This document shows positions 32,641-42,360 of a stretch of 64,000 nucleotides of DNA, in pieces. A program made the translations under genes and the position numbers. How positions within the stretch are numbered: position 1 is the stretch's first letter; every line of letters begins with the position of its first letter. The notes under the pieces are model-generated. The model made no database searches, was not told where the DNA came from, and saw only the letters and a program-made list of their open reading frames with translations. The stretch covers positions 657,938 through 721,937 of the forward strand of contig NZ_JAGYXY010000002.1 in the NCBI RefSeq assembly GCF_018362775.1, given 5' to 3'. This DNA is from Alistipes montrealensis. Its GTDB lineage: Bacteria > Bacteroidota > Bacteroidia > Bacteroidales > Rikenellaceae.

Positions 32641-33867
32641 ATGAAACATTTTTACCTGATTCTCGCGTTGGCGCCGATCCTGACGATGTCGGTCCCGGCT
32701 TCGGCGCAGATTTCCATCGACGAAGTCAACGCCGAACAGCAGAGCGTGACTTTCCGCGACCGGCTTAAATCCACCTCTGTCGATGCCGATTATTTCAGTC
32801 TGGCCCGCTACAAGGCCGAGCGTGCCGCGATCCGCAAGGAGCGCAACTACCTCGAATTCGGCGGCGGCCTGCAGGGATCGCTGACCTCGTACAACGACCC
32901 CTGGATTTCGGTCTCGGGCGGTGATAATTCCATCGCGCTGACGGCGACTTTCAGCCTGCGCCATATCTTCAAGAAAAACCTCTTCTCGATCGAAACCAAG
33001 TTCAATGCCAAGCTGGGCTACAACCGCATGAAGGTCGAGACGCAGCGTCTGGACCAGGACGGCAAGCCGATGGTCGACGAGAGCGGGAACAAGATCATGG
33101 ACAGCGAAGGCGTGTGGTTCAAGAACCAAGACGAGCTTGTCATCTGGATCAACCCTGCCTTCGAAATGGCGAAGAACTGGTCTTACGGTTCGATCCTGCA
33201 ATTCCGTAGCCAGTTTGTCAACGGTTACAAATCGCGCTCAGAACAGGAGAAGAAGCATCTCAAGAGTAAATTTATGACCCCGGGTTACCTCGATGTTTCG
33301 CTGGGTATCACCTATAAGAGTCCCCAAAAGAAATTCCCCATTACGGTCAACATGTCCCCGCTCGCCCTGAATGCCACCTTTGCCGAAAGCGACTGGATTC
33401 GTATGCGGCAGGTGGATGGTGACGGCAAGGAGATCAAGCCGGCCTATCCCTACGGTATCGAGGATCCCGACAAGACTTCGAAATACGAGGGTGGTTCGTC
33501 GATCGAAATCGGTTTCGACCGTACGTTCGGCAAAACGGGCTACCTGCGTTATCGTACGACGATTTTCTCCTTCTACGGCTGGATCACCGACATCGGCCAG
33601 AAGAACAAGATCGGCGATTACACCGAGTACCTGGAAGCGTACGACAAATGGGCGGCCGGCGACAAAAATATCAAGGACAAACCCCGTCTGCCGATCCATC
33701 CTACGGTGCGCTGGGAAAATATACTCGACATCAAGGCAACAAAATACCTCGCCACAACGTTAAATTTCCAGCTTTATTACAACCGGTCGCAGAATCCCGA
33801 TGTGCAGGTCCGTACATTGTTGAGCGTGGGCCTGACGTACACTTTCAAAAACAAGCCGAAACCCTGA
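32641..33867 (+). CDS. DUF3078 outer-membrane beta-barrel-like protein
   Basis: The ATG at 32641 starts a clean signal peptide (KHFYLILALAPILTMSVPASAQ). The 408-residue mature protein has alternating aromatic/polar strands (YLEFGGGLQGSLTSYNDPW, SIALTATFSLRHIFKKNLFS, GYLRYRTTIFSFYGWIT) and ends with YNRSQNPDVQVRTLLSVGLTYTF. This matches DUF3078 proteins of Bacteroidetes, predicted barrels of unknown role. It sits 57 bases before the S41 protease gene on the same strand. Confidence 0.87.
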   Translation: MKHFYLILALAPILTMSVPASAQISIDEVNAEQQSVTFRDRLKSTSVDADYFSLARYKAERAAIRKERNYLEFGGGLQGSLTSYNDPWISVSGGDNSIALTATFSLRHIFKKNLFSIETKFNAKLGYNRMKVETQRLDQDGKPMVDESGNKIMDSEGVWFKNQDELVIWINPAFEMAKNWSYGSILQFRSQFVNGYKSRSEQEKKHLKSKFMTPGYLDVSLGITYKSPQKKFPITVNMSPLALNATFAESDWIRMRQVDGDGKEIKPAYPYGIEDPDKTSKYEGGSSIEIGFDRTFGKTGYLRYRTTIFSFYGWITDIGQKNKIGDYTEYLEAYDKWAAGDKNIKDKPRLPIHPTVRWENILDIKATKYLATTLNFQLYYNRSQNPDVQVRTLLSVGLTYTFKNKPKP

Positions 33868-33924
33868 TGACCTGATGTCGTTGCGGAATATTAAATACGG
33901 AACCGGCGTCCGGAATGCCATAAT

Positions 33925-35565
33925 ATGATGTATAAAAACTCGAAACATACCATCCTCTTCCCGCTGCTGCTGGCCGCGGGGGTGGTTCTGGGCCTGTTGC
34001 TGGGCCAGTATCTGGGCCGCAATACCACGACCTCGCAGCTCAAGGGCATGCTCAGCCGCATGGCGCTGCCCAACAACAAACTCTCCTATACGCTCTCGCT
34101 GATCGAGAACCAGTATGTCGATTCGGTGTCGATGGATTCGCTGGCCGAGCACGTCATCCCGATGCTGGTCAAGGAGCTCGATCCCCACTCGGTCTATATT
34201 CCCGTTTCGGAGATGCAGGCCCTGAACGAACCCCTCGAAGGGGAGTTCGACGGTATCGGTGTGGTCTTTAACATGGCTACCGACACGGTCATCGTGCTGA
34301 ATGTCATTCCCCAGGGTCCGAGCGACAAGGCCGGGATCAAGGCCGGCGACCGGATCATCGAGATCGACGATTCGCTTGTCGCCGGACGCAAGATTCCCCA
34401 GTACAATGTCGTCAAGAAACTGCGCGGCCCGCGCGGTACGACGGTTCACCTGGGCCTCGAACGGCAGGGTATCTCCGACCTGGTCGAGGTCGATGTCGTG
34501 CGCGGCGTGATTCCGATCAAGAGTATCGAATCGGCTTTCCGCATCGCCGACGGCGTAGGGTACGTCAAGTTGGGGCAGTTTGCCCGCAGTACGTTCGACG
34601 AGCTCGACCGGGCTCTCGCCTCGCTGCGCGCCGAGGGTGTGACGAAGCTGATCTTCGACCTGAGGGGCAACTCGGGCGGCTTCCTCGACCAGGCGATCGC
34701 CGTGGCCAACGAGTTCCTGCACGAGGGCCAACTGATCGTCTATACCGAAGACCGTCACCACAAGCAGGTGCGCGAATACGCCGACGGCAAAGGCAAGGCG
34801 CAGGATATGGAGGTCGTGGTGCTGATCGACGAAGGAAGCGCCTCGTCGAGCGAAATTCTTGCCGGAGCGTTGCAGGATAACGACCGGGGTACGATTGTCG
34901 GACGCCGTTCGTTCGGCAAAGGCCTCGTGCAGCGCCAGATACCTTACAGCGACGGTTCGGCCCTGCGGCTGACGACGGCGCGTTACTATACCCCGACGGG
35001 CCGTTCGATCCAGAAACCCTACACGATCGGCGATGACGCCGACTACGAAGAGGACCTTTATAACCGCTATAAGAACAACGAGTTTTTCTCGGCCGACAGC
35101 ATCCATTTTGCCGATTCGCTCAAACGGGTGACTCCGGGCGGAAAGGTCGTATACGGTGGTGGCGGTATCATGCCGGACGTATTCATCCCGGCCGACACGA
35201 CCGACGTGACGAAGTATTTCGTCGAGGTGGCGGGCCGCAATATCCTTTACCGCTATACGATCGAGTATGCCGACCGTCACCGCGAGGCGCTCAACGCGGT
35301 GAAGACGATCGACGAGTTGCAGGCATTGCTCGACAGCGATAAAACCCTTGTGGAAGATTTCGTCCGCTATGCCGCCCGGAAGGGCGTTGCGCCGCGTCCG
35401 GCAGACATCGCCCGTTCCCGGAAACTGATCGAAGCCCAGCTTAGGGCCTATATAGGCCGCAATACGGCGCTGGAAGACAATGGTTTCTACGTAAATATCT
35501 TCCCGGTGGACAATGTCGTCATGCGCGCCATCGGGATCTTAAACGAACCGGATAGCAATGATTAA
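33925..35565 (+). CDS. S41 family carboxyl-terminal processing peptidase
   Basis: A 546-residue periplasmic protease anchored by one N-terminal helix (TILFPLLLAAGVVLGLLLGQYL). A PDZ domain (about 105-185: GVVFNMATDTVIVLNVIPQGPSDKAGIKAGD) leads to the S41 core with FDLRGNSGG, the catalytic Ser307 in GSASSSE and Lys332 in SFGKGLVQ. CtpA-type enzymes cut envelope proteins from the C-terminus. The gene may start three bases on. It overlaps the next small gene by eight bases. Confidence 0.94.
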   Translation: MMYKNSKHTILFPLLLAAGVVLGLLLGQYLGRNTTTSQLKGMLSRMALPNNKLSYTLSLIENQYVDSVSMDSLAEHVIPMLVKELDPHSVYIPVSEMQALNEPLEGEFDGIGVVFNMATDTVIVLNVIPQGPSDKAGIKAGDRIIEIDDSLVAGRKIPQYNVVKKLRGPRGTTVHLGLERQGISDLVEVDVVRGVIPIKSIESAFRIADGVGYVKLGQFARSTFDELDRALASLRAEGVTKLIFDLRGNSGGFLDQAIAVANEFLHEGQLIVYTEDRHHKQVREYADGKGKAQDMEVVVLIDEGSASSSEILAGALQDNDRGTIVGRRSFGKGLVQRQIPYSDGSALRLTTARYYTPTGRSIQKPYTIGDDADYEEDLYNRYKNNEFFSADSIHFADSLKRVTPGGKVVYGGGGIMPDVFIPADTTDVTKYFVEVAGRNILYRYTIEYADRHREALNAVKTIDELQALLDSDKTLVEDFVRYAARKGVAPRPADIARSRKLIEAQLRAYIGRNTALEDNGFYVNIFPVDNVVMRAIGILNEPDSND

Positions 35566-35758
35566 GAAACTGATCGGTATTATCGTGGCCGTGGCGGTAA
35601 TCGCCATTATTGTCGTCGTGGTCCTCCGGCGCGACAATTTCCGGTCGATGGTCCTGCGCGGGGAACAGCCCGACGCTCCGGCGGCGGCTGTCGTCGCTGA
35701 GCCCGCGCTTCCGGCAGCGGTCGATTCGCTTGCCGTCGGAGTCCGGGATTCGATCTGA
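35558..35758 (+). CDS. Small single-pass membrane protein
   Basis: A 66-residue product with one strong helix (LIGIIVAVAVIAIIVVVVL) and an Ala/Pro-rich acidic tail. The ATG overlaps the stop of the S41 protease gene (ATGATTAA), implying translational coupling. It may be an adaptor or substrate of the protease, but no family is recognised. A terminator follows. Confidence 0.68.
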   Translation: MIKKLIGIIVAVAVIAIIVVVVLRRDNFRSMVLRGEQPDAPAAAVVAEPALPAAVDSLAVGVRDSI

Positions 35759-35775
35759 AAACCTTTTGCAGTCTG

Positions 35776-35810
35776 AAACAGCGGCCCCCGTGTGGGGCCG
35801 CTGTTTTGCG
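35776..35810 (+). terminator. Terminator after the S41 protease operon
   Basis: A 13-bp stem (35776-35788 with 35794-35806, core CAGCGGCCCC) with a 5-base loop, ending in TTTT. It also ends the convergent sigma factor transcript, which would read AAAC on its far side with fewer U residues. Confidence 0.8.
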
Positions 35811-35823
35811 TGGTCTGGAAGGC

Positions 35824-36378
35824 TCAGTCCGTGAGGAAAGCCTCGTAGATTTCCGCTAACCGGCTGCGGAGGTATTTTACCGCATAATGTTTGCGCGACA
35901 GCAGGGTCGCCACCGGAATGCCCGTGTCTTCGGCGAGTTCCCGGAAGGTGAACCCTTCCATTTCAGTCAGGCAGAATACGTCGCGCTGGGCGGCGGGCAG
36001 TTCGCTCAGCGCCTTCTCGACCTCTTCCCAGACCAGTGCGCGGAGGTACTCCATTTCGGGCGAACTGCTGTCGTCGGCCAGCAGGGCCGTGATCTCGCTG
36101 ACGAATCCGCTCTCGTCATCCGGGTCGCGGAGTTGGGGCATTCGTTCCTCGCGGCGTTTACGGCCGTGGTCGATGATGCGGTTGCGGGCCGTGCGGAAGA
36201 GCCATGCCGCGACCTGCCCGATGGGATTCACCGTGTCGGTCTGTACGAAGCGCATGAAAACCTCCTGCAGGATGTCTTCGCTTTCCGCTTCGGAGTCCAC
36301 GCGCCGCGAAATAAAGGCCCGCAACTGCCGGCGGTAATTTTCGAATACCTCCGTGGGATTATTGTGCTGCGGCGTCAT
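35824..36378 (-). CDS. ECF-type sigma-70 family RNA polymerase sigma factor
   Basis: A 184-residue sigma factor: region 2 (FENYRRQLRAFISRRV, SEDILQEVFMRFVQ, VAAWLFRTARNRIIDHGRKRRE) and region 4 (ALSELPAAQRDVFCLTEMEGFTFRELAEDTGIPVATLLSRKHYAVKYLR). It directs polymerase to an alternative promoter set. Its ATG overlaps by 20 bases the end of a gene for a ferredoxin-membrane fusion protein, so the two are translationally coupled; the upstream protein is a candidate regulator. Confidence 0.94.
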   Translation of the reverse strand: MTPQHNNPTEVFENYRRQLRAFISRRVDSEAESEDILQEVFMRFVQTDTVNPIGQVAAWLFRTARNRIIDHGRKRREERMPQLRDPDDESGFVSEITALLADDSSSPEMEYLRALVWEEVEKALSELPAAQRDVFCLTEMEGFTFRELAEDTGIPVATLLSRKHYAVKYLRSRLAEIYEAFLTD

Positions 36379-36928
36379 CTGCGGACTGTTCCCGTTCGCA
36401 TAATTCCCGCATCCGGCGGCGGATGAACTCCCGCTTTTCGCTGTGCGACATGCCCCGCATCGCCTCGTGCAGGTGGCGGTGCTCCCGGCGCGACATGTGC
36501 GGACGGCCGAAACCTCCGCGGCCGAAGTGTCCGAAATGCCCGAAGAGCAGCCGCAGCAGTACCAGCAGGCCCAGCGATTGCCAGTAGTTGATGGCTTTCC
36601 AGCCCACGATCTCGGGAATCAGCGCATTCCACAGCCACATGGTCACGGCGACGCCCAGGGCGAGCAGGGCCACGCCTCCCAGGGCGTATCCTGCAATTTT
36701 CAGTTTTTCTTTCATCGTATTGTTCGGTTTAAGTAAAATCGCATTGTTCGGGCATCGCCGTTCGCACCGTCCGCATTCCGTGCAGCGCGAAGCGTCTGCG
36801 ACGTTGACGAAGCGGCATGTGCCGTTGTCGACCAGCTTGAGGACCCCGCTGCCGCAGACTTCGGTGCAGTAACCGCATCCGGAGCAGTCGAAGGTGTAAA
36901 GTACGATCTTTCGTTTTTGTGCTGTCAT
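36359..36928 (-). CDS. Two-cluster ferredoxin fused to a membrane protein (possible redox anti-sigma)
   Basis: A 189-residue protein. Residues 1-68 are a bicluster ferredoxin: C15-x2-C18-x2-C21-x3-C25 and C49-x2-C52-x2-C55-x3-C59-P. Residues 72-135 contain two hydrophobic segments (IAGYALGGVALLALGVAVTMWLW; YWQSLGLLVLLRLLF), followed by a Gly/His-rich linker (GHFGHFGRGGFGRPH) and a charged helix (MSHSEKREFIRRRMRELCERE). The membrane part resembles small Bacteroidetes proteins found beside ECF sigma genes. Met72 could be an internal or ancestral start. The inferred role is a redox-sensing partner of the sigma factor; this is not shown. Confidence 0.8.
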   Translation of the reverse strand: MTAQKRKIVLYTFDCSGCGYCTEVCGSGVLKLVDNGTCRFVNVADASRCTECGRCERRCPNNAILLKPNNTMKEKLKIAGYALGGVALLALGVAVTMWLWNALIPEIVGWKAINYWQSLGLLVLLRLLFGHFGHFGRGGFGRPHMSRREHRHLHEAMRGMSHSEKREFIRRRMRELCEREQSADDAAAQ

Positions 36929-37016
36929 TGCCGCTGCTTTCTACTTATGCAGACGATCCGGCGGCCCGGATATTTTAAATCTTCGGCTTTTTTCGTTCCG
37001 GGACCTCCCGGATATG

Positions 37017-37043
37017 AAAAACAGCAGCCCGACAGGGCTGCTG
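37017..37043 (-). terminator. Terminator after deoC
   Basis: A nine-base stem (37035-37043 with 37022-37030, arm CAGCAGCCC) followed on the minus strand by TTTTT. It is 29 bases past the deoC stop. Confidence 0.82.
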
Positions 37044-37071
37044 CATACCGTTTTCGGGGCTTTCGGGCCGC

Positions 37072-37953
37072 CTAGAAATACTTGATCTCCACGCCTTCGA
37101 TAGCCGAGAGGATGTTGTTTGCGGCCGAGGAGGCGCCGATGCGGAACAGGTCCGGCGTGAGCCACTCCTTGCCGAGAATCTCCTCGACGATCGTGTAGTA
37201 GAGCGCGGCATCCTGGGCCGTACGGACGCCGCCTGCGGCCTTGAAACCGACCTTGCGGCCCGTTTTGGCGTAATAGTCCCGGATTGCCTGGCACATCACT
37301 ACGGCGGCTTCGGGCGTTGCCGCCACGTCGATCTTGCCCGTCGAGGTCTTCACGAAATCGGCTCCTGCGAACATCGAAAGCAACGATGCCTTGCGGATCA
37401 GGTCGGGCGTTTTCAGCGCTCCCGACTCGATGATCACCTTCAGGACCACATCCTCGTCCATCTCCGTGCGGATTACCTCCACTTCGTTGGCGGCCTCGTC
37501 GTATTCGCCCGTGAGCATGCGGCCTACGTTGAGGACGATGTCCACTTCGTCGGCGCCGTTCTCCACGGCCATAGCCACTTCGAGGGCCTTCACTTCGAGG
37601 AAGGTCTGCGCCGCGGGGAATCCGCCGCCGACGCTCGTGATCTTCATCGGCGTGCCGTCCACAGCCAGCCCGACAGTCTCGACGAACGAAGGATAGATGC
37701 AGATCGAAGCCACATTGGGAATGTGGGGATATTTCTGGTAGAACTCCACGGTCTTGCGGGCGAACTCCGTGACGGAGGTCACCGAATCGTTGCACGACAG
37801 GGTCGTGATGTCGATGGCCGAATAGCAGAGTTTGTAAACTTCGGTGTTGTGGTTGCGGGCCTCGGCGACCTTGCGGATGCGGGCGACTTCTTCGTCGACT
37901 TGAGCTGCACTCCCGGCCGGGGCGTATTCTTTGAGATGGTTGGCGTATTCCAT
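37072..37953 (-). CDS. deoC: Deoxyribose-phosphate aldolase
   Basis: A 293-residue class I aldolase that splits 2-deoxyribose 5-phosphate into acetaldehyde and glyceraldehyde 3-phosphate in nucleoside salvage. Seen: IDITTLSCNDS, EVDIVLNVGRMLTGEY, LKVIIESG, ADFVKTSTGK with the Schiff-base Lys, and GFKAAGGVRT with the second Lys. It belongs to the longer DeoC type. A TAATTTTG -7 box lies 17 bases upstream. No other nucleoside genes are adjacent. Confidence 0.96.
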   Translation of the reverse strand: MEYANHLKEYAPAGSAAQVDEEVARIRKVAEARNHNTEVYKLCYSAIDITTLSCNDSVTSVTEFARKTVEFYQKYPHIPNVASICIYPSFVETVGLAVDGTPMKITSVGGGFPAAQTFLEVKALEVAMAVENGADEVDIVLNVGRMLTGEYDEAANEVEVIRTEMDEDVVLKVIIESGALKTPDLIRKASLLSMFAGADFVKTSTGKIDVAATPEAAVVMCQAIRDYYAKTGRKVGFKAAGGVRTAQDAALYYTIVEEILGKEWLTPDLFRIGASSAANNILSAIEGVEIKYF

Positions 37954-37969
37954 ACGATCGTGTTTTTTA

Positions 37970-37977
37970 CAAAATTA
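37970..37977 (-). promoter_or_regulatory. -7 box of the deoC promoter
   Basis: TAATTTTG on the minus strand, just before the deoC ATG at 37953; no -33 match. Confidence 0.38.
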
Positions 37978-38130
37978 GAAAAATTATTCGATCCCGCATC
38001 GCTTCCGGATCAATTATTTTAACCGGTGTCCGCCGTGAACCGTTGTTGTCGGAACATACGCCGGAGCCGCTTTTTACAGTTACAACGTTCCCGCCCGCGC
38101 ATTTGTTGCAGGGCACGCCGGATGAGATGC

Positions 38131-38170
38131 AAAAAAAGAGCCTGAACCGTAAACGGCCAGACTCTTTTTT
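38131..38170 (-). terminator. Terminator after the OmpA/TPR lipoprotein gene
   Basis: AAAAAAAGAG-CTG pairs with CAG-CTCTTTTTT (38131-38144 with 38157-38170) with one mismatch. U-rich exit on the minus strand, 16 bases after the stop. Confidence 0.65.
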
Positions 38171-38185
38171 ATCGGGAGAAGCTGA

Positions 38186-39919
38186 TTACTTCTTCAGTGC
38201 CTTCAGGTTGATGTCCTTAGCGGCCTTCTGAGCCAGCGCGGGGTTCTTCGAAACAGCGCTCTTCAACTGAGCCTCTGCAGCCTTCAGGTCGCCTTCCTTA
38301 GCGGCGATAACGGCACGCAGGTAGTCGGCGTCAGCCGAGTTGTCCTTGGCGATGGCCTTCTTGGCGCCGGCCAGGTCGTTCGACTGAACCAGGGCGATAG
38401 CCTCGTTGTAACCCTCGAGGTTCTTGGCAGCAGCCTTGTAATCGCCTTCGGCAGCAGCCATGGCAGCCTTGGCCTGAGCGTCGGCAGCGGCAGCGTACTT
38501 CTTGGCCTCGGCGGTGTTGCCGTTAGCCAGGTTGGCGAGCAGCAGGTTCTTGCTGAGCTCCTTCGACGAATCCAGCTTGGCAGCCTTCTCGAACGACTTC
38601 AGGGCAGCAGCCTTGTCGCCGGCCTGCGTCTGGGCAACGCCGAGGTTGTTCCATACACGGGCGTCGTTGAACTTCTTCGAAGCGGCGGTCAGGATAGCAA
38701 CCTGCTCCTCAGCGCCGTTAGCCAGCTCCTGTGCGGCATAGAGATACTGCTCTACCGTCAGGTTGCCGCCGTTGCGGTAAGCGGCCATGATCTCAGCGTC
38801 GGTCAGACCCTGGAGGTCGGTGCTGTTGACGATCTGCGAGCGACGCAGTTCGGGAAGGATGTCCTTCTTCAGTTCGTTGAATACGCTCGACATGTTCTTG
38901 ATCTCGGTCTCACGCTCTGCGGGCGAGTTGTAGAGGCTCAGCACCTGGAGAATGAGGTTCTTGTCTTTGATGTCCGACTTCTCGACCAGTTCCTTGAAAC
39001 CGTCCCAGTCTTCGCCGTAAGCGGCAGCGTCGATATCCAGGCCTGCATCCTTGAGCAGTTTGGCAACGACTTTCTTACCCGATTCGCTACGCGACTTCGA
39101 GAGTTTGTCGTTGAACTTCACCGGACCGTCGGGCGAAGCGTAACCCTTCACGGCGATGTTCTGCGTAGCGCGGTCGTTCGTGAGGTTCTTGTCTACGTTC
39201 TCCTTGAATGCGCCGAGGTTGGCGTTCTTCTCGTTCTTCTTCGTCACAACCGACGAGTTGATGGCGTAGAGCAGGTCGGTCTTGTCGACTACCGTCGTCA
39301 CCTTCTTGTAGTTGTTGGCCATCTGATCCATCAGGTCGCCGTACTTGAGGTCCTTCTGCAGGGTGTTCAGACCGTAAGCTACCGTCAGGCCGAATTCCTT
39401 GTTGATGGCAGCCTTGGCAGCGGCGTCGTTGCCGGCCAGCACGGCAGCCTGCTCCTTGGTGGGAATGGCTCCGGTGTTCAGGTTCACGAGCACGAACTCC
39501 TTGGCCTTGCCTTTCGGGCACTTGATCTCGGCGCGGAGCTGCAGGGCGCACTGGTCCATGCGGGGATCGTACGGGAACTCAACGTGCTGCGTAAAATTGC
39601 CGCCGTTGCTCATGTCTACGACTGCATAGTTCTCGTCCACCTTCGAACCCTGGTAATATTTGGTGGCGCCGGCTACTTCGCCGCCTTCGAATACGATGAC
39701 GGGGGTAACTTTGATGATGGCCTTCTTGTTGAAATACTCCACGGGGAAGGTAACATTGATGTCGGCGGCAACGATGCCGTTGTTCAGCGTCAGAATTTCG
39801 GGGGTGACCGTCAGCTTGATGTCGTCCCGGTTCTTCGCCATCTTCTTGAAGCAGTTACAGCTCGAGAATGCCAGTGCGGCAGCCACGAGCACAACGCTCA
39901 ATTTCATTAAGTTTTTCAT
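38186..39919 (-). CDS. OmpA-like / TPR outer-membrane lipoprotein
   Basis: A 577-residue lipoprotein (ALAFSSCNCFKK). The N-terminal half is beta-rich (IKLTVTPEILTLNNGIVAAD). An OmpA C-terminal-like segment, NIAVKGYASPDGPVKFNDKLSKSRSESGKKVV near residue 255-290, may bind peptidoglycan. The C-terminal 200 residues are TPR-type helices (ARVWNNLGVAQTQAGDKAAALKSFEKAAKLD). Narrow codon use (few rare codons, many GCA/GCC, AAG) suggests strong expression, in line with a consensus promoter and a leader of about 100 bases. Likely an abundant envelope-spanning scaffold protein; a specific function is not known to me. Confidence 0.86.
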   Translation of the reverse strand: MKNLMKLSVVLVAAALAFSSCNCFKKMAKNRDDIKLTVTPEILTLNNGIVAADINVTFPVEYFNKKAIIKVTPVIVFEGGEVAGATKYYQGSKVDENYAVVDMSNGGNFTQHVEFPYDPRMDQCALQLRAEIKCPKGKAKEFVLVNLNTGAIPTKEQAAVLAGNDAAAKAAINKEFGLTVAYGLNTLQKDLKYGDLMDQMANNYKKVTTVVDKTDLLYAINSSVVTKKNEKNANLGAFKENVDKNLTNDRATQNIAVKGYASPDGPVKFNDKLSKSRSESGKKVVAKLLKDAGLDIDAAAYGEDWDGFKELVEKSDIKDKNLILQVLSLYNSPAERETEIKNMSSVFNELKKDILPELRRSQIVNSTDLQGLTDAEIMAAYRNGGNLTVEQYLYAAQELANGAEEQVAILTAASKKFNDARVWNNLGVAQTQAGDKAAALKSFEKAAKLDSSKELSKNLLLANLANGNTAEAKKYAAAADAQAKAAMAAAEGDYKAAAKNLEGYNEAIALVQSNDLAGAKKAIAKDNSADADYLRAVIAAKEGDLKAAEAQLKSAVSKNPALAQKAAKDINLKALKK

Positions 39920-40027
39920 AATAGGTAAAAGTTAATGTGTTTATTTTTAATTGTTTGCCTCTCGTTTTTCGTTCGTGCAGTCCTGCTTCCGGGGCTTGAC
40001 GCCTCCATTCAGGACCTCCGAACAGCG

Positions 40028-40058
40028 CAAATATAGAAAACTCTTGCTAATTCTGCAA
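40028..40058 (-). promoter_or_regulatory. Promoter of the OmpA/TPR lipoprotein gene
   Basis: On the minus strand TTG (40058-40056), 20 bases, TATATTTG (40035-40028). The leader is about 100 bases. Confidence 0.6.
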
Positions 40059-40116
40059 TATCCCGGACGGAAAAAAGAACAGCTTTTCGTCCGAAATATC
40101 CACATTTACAGCCATT

Positions 40117-42360
40117 TTACTCTTCCTTGTGTTCAGGACGCTCCCGACGCTCGCCGCGCTCGCGGCGTTCGCCACGGTCTCCGCGCTCGGGACGCGGACG
40201 GCGTTCACGCTCCACATACCCTTCGGGTTTAGGCAGCAGCGCCTTGCGCGACAGCTTGAGTTTGTTGGTCTTGGGGTCTACGCCGATCAGCTTCACGTCA
40301 ATCTCGTCACCCTCTTTCAGACCCGTCTCCTCCATGGTCTCGAAACGCTTGTAGTCGATCTCCGAGATGTGGAGCAGGGCGTCCTTGCCCGGCATGATCT
40401 CGACGAATGCGCCGAATGCGACGATCGAACGGACCTTGCCGTGGTAGGTCTCGCCTACTTCGGGAATGGCTACGATGGCCTTGATGCGGGCCAGCGCTCC
40501 GTCGAGAGCCTCCTTGTCGATGCCGAAGATATCTACGATACCCTTGTTGTCCACCTCCGTGATGGTGATGGTCGTGTTGGTGGTCTTCTGGATGTCCTGG
40601 ATCACCTTTCCGCCCGGGCCGATAACCGGACCGATCATATCCTGCGGAATGACGATCTGTACGATGCGCGGTACGCAGGGCTTGTAGTCCTCGCGCGGCT
40701 CGGCGATGCACTCGGTGATCTTGCCGAGGATGTGCATGCGGCCTTTGCGGGCCTGCTCCAGTGCGGCGGCCAGCACCTCGTACGAGAGGCCGTCGACCTT
40801 GATATCCATCTGCGTGGCGGTGATACCGTCCTTGGTTCCCGTCACCTTGAAGTCCATGTCGCCCAGGTGATCCTCATCGCCCAGGATGTCCGACAGCACG
40901 GCCCATTTGCCGGTTTCGGAATCCGAGATCAGGCCCATGGCGATACCCGATACGGGCTTCTTGAGTTTCACGCCGGCGTCCATCAGTGCGAGGGTTCCGG
41001 CGCAAACCGTAGCCATCGACGACGAACCGTTCGATTCGAGGATGTCCGATACGACACGTACGGCGTAGGGGTTGTCCTCGCCCATCGGGATCATCGGTTT
41101 CAGGGCGCGCCATGCCAGGTGGCCGTGGCCGATCTCGCGGCGGCTCAGACCGCGGGCGGCCTTGGCTTCGCCCGTCGAGAAGGGCGGGAAGTTATAGTGG
41201 AGCACGAATTTCTCGGTTCCCTGTACGAGCACTTCGTCCTTGACCTTTTCGTCGAGTTTCGTGCCGAGCGTTACGGTCGTCAGCGACTGCGTTTCACCGC
41301 GGGTGAAGATCGCCGAGCCGTGGGCCGCGGGCAGGTAGCCCACCTCGCACCAGATCGGGCGGATTTCGTCGGTCTTGCGGCCGTCGAGACGCTGGCCCAG
41401 ATCGAGGACCATGTTGCGCATGGCCTTCTTCTGTACGTCGTCGTGGAAGTATTTGTGGATCAGCGGAGCTTTCTCCACCAGTTCCTCTTCCGAGTAGCGG
41501 GCTGCGAACTCGGCTTCGAGGGCGTTGAACTTGTCTTCGCGCTCGTGCTTCATCGTGCCGCTCGTAGCGATGGCGTAAGCCTTGTCGTAGAGCTCCTTGA
41601 TGATCGTCTGGCGCAGTTCTTCGTCGTTGACCTCGTGGCAGTAGGTGCGTTTTACGTCCTTGCCCAGTTCCTTCGAAAGTTCGATCTGTACGGCGCAGTG
41701 CTTCTTGATCTCCTCATGCGCGAATTTGATGGCGCCGAGCATCACCTCTTCCGAAACCTCCTTCATCTCGCCCTCGACCATCAGGATGTTGTCGATCGTA
41801 CCGCCGACCATGATGTCCAGGTCGACGTTCGCCATATCCGAGTAGTTGGGGTTGATGACGTACTGCCCGTCGATGCGGGCTACGCGAACCTCCGAAATGG
41901 GGCCGCCGAACGGAATGTCCGATACGGCGAGTGCTGCCGAAGCGGCCAGGCCGGCCAGTGCGTCGGGCTGAATATCCTTGTCCGCCGAAATGAGGTTGAC
42001 CGTTACGTAAACTTCGGCGTGGTAATCCGCGGGGAACAGCGGGCGGAGTGCGCGGTCGATCAGGCGGGCGACGAGCACCTCGCTGTCATTGGCCTTGCCT
42101 TCGCGTTTCATGAAACCTCCGGGGTAGCGGCCTACGGAGGCGTACTTCTCCTTGTATTCGACCTGGAGAGGCATAAAGTCGGTGTCGGGTTTTGCATCCT
42201 TTGCGGCCACGACGGTTCCGAGCAGCATCGTGTCGCCCATCTTGACGACGACCGAGCCGTCGGCCTGTTTGGCCAGTTTGCCCGTTTCGATCTCGATCTG
42301 GCGACCGTCGGCCAGCGTAATGATCTTGCGGACTGCGTTGTACAGCTTCTTTTCTTCCAT
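40117..42360 (-). CDS. pnp: Polyribonucleotide nucleotidyltransferase
   Basis: Phosphorolytic 3'-5' exoribonuclease of mRNA decay, 747 residues. Two RNase PH domains (first: [48 protein letters not shown]; second: [52 protein letters not shown]), then KH ([19 protein letters not shown]) and S1 ([31 protein letters not shown]). The C-terminus is an Arg/Glu-rich low-complexity tail ([16 protein letters not shown] onward), typical of Bacteroidetes Pnp. It lies downstream of rpsO, the classic rpsO-pnp order. Confidence 0.98.
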   Translation of the reverse strand: MEEKKLYNAVRKIITLADGRQIEIETGKLAKQADGSVVVKMGDTMLLGTVVAAKDAKPDTDFMPLQVEYKEKYASVGRYPGGFMKREGKANDSEVLVARLIDRALRPLFPADYHAEVYVTVNLISADKDIQPDALAGLAASAALAVSDIPFGGPISEVRVARIDGQYVINPNYSDMANVDLDIMVGGTIDNILMVEGEMKEVSEEVMLGAIKFAHEEIKKHCAVQIELSKELGKDVKRTYCHEVNDEELRQTIIKELYDKAYAIATSGTMKHEREDKFNALEAEFAARYSEEELVEKAPLIHKYFHDDVQKKAMRNMVLDLGQRLDGRKTDEIRPIWCEVGYLPAAHGSAIFTRGETQSLTTVTLGTKLDEKVKDEVLVQGTEKFVLHYNFPPFSTGEAKAARGLSRREIGHGHLAWRALKPMIPMGEDNPYAVRVVSDILESNGSSSMATVCAGTLALMDAGVKLKKPVSGIAMGLISDSETGKWAVLSDILGDEDHLGDMDFKVTGTKDGITATQMDIKVDGLSYEVLAAALEQARKGRMHILGKITECIAEPREDYKPCVPRIVQIVIPQDMIGPVIGPGGKVIQDIQKTTNTTITITEVDNKGIVDIFGIDKEALDGALARIKAIVAIPEVGETYHGKVRSIVAFGAFVEIMPGKDALLHISEIDYKRFETMEETGLKEGDEIDVKLIGVDPKTNKLKLSRKALLPKPEGYVERERRPRPERGDRGERRERGERRERPEHKEE

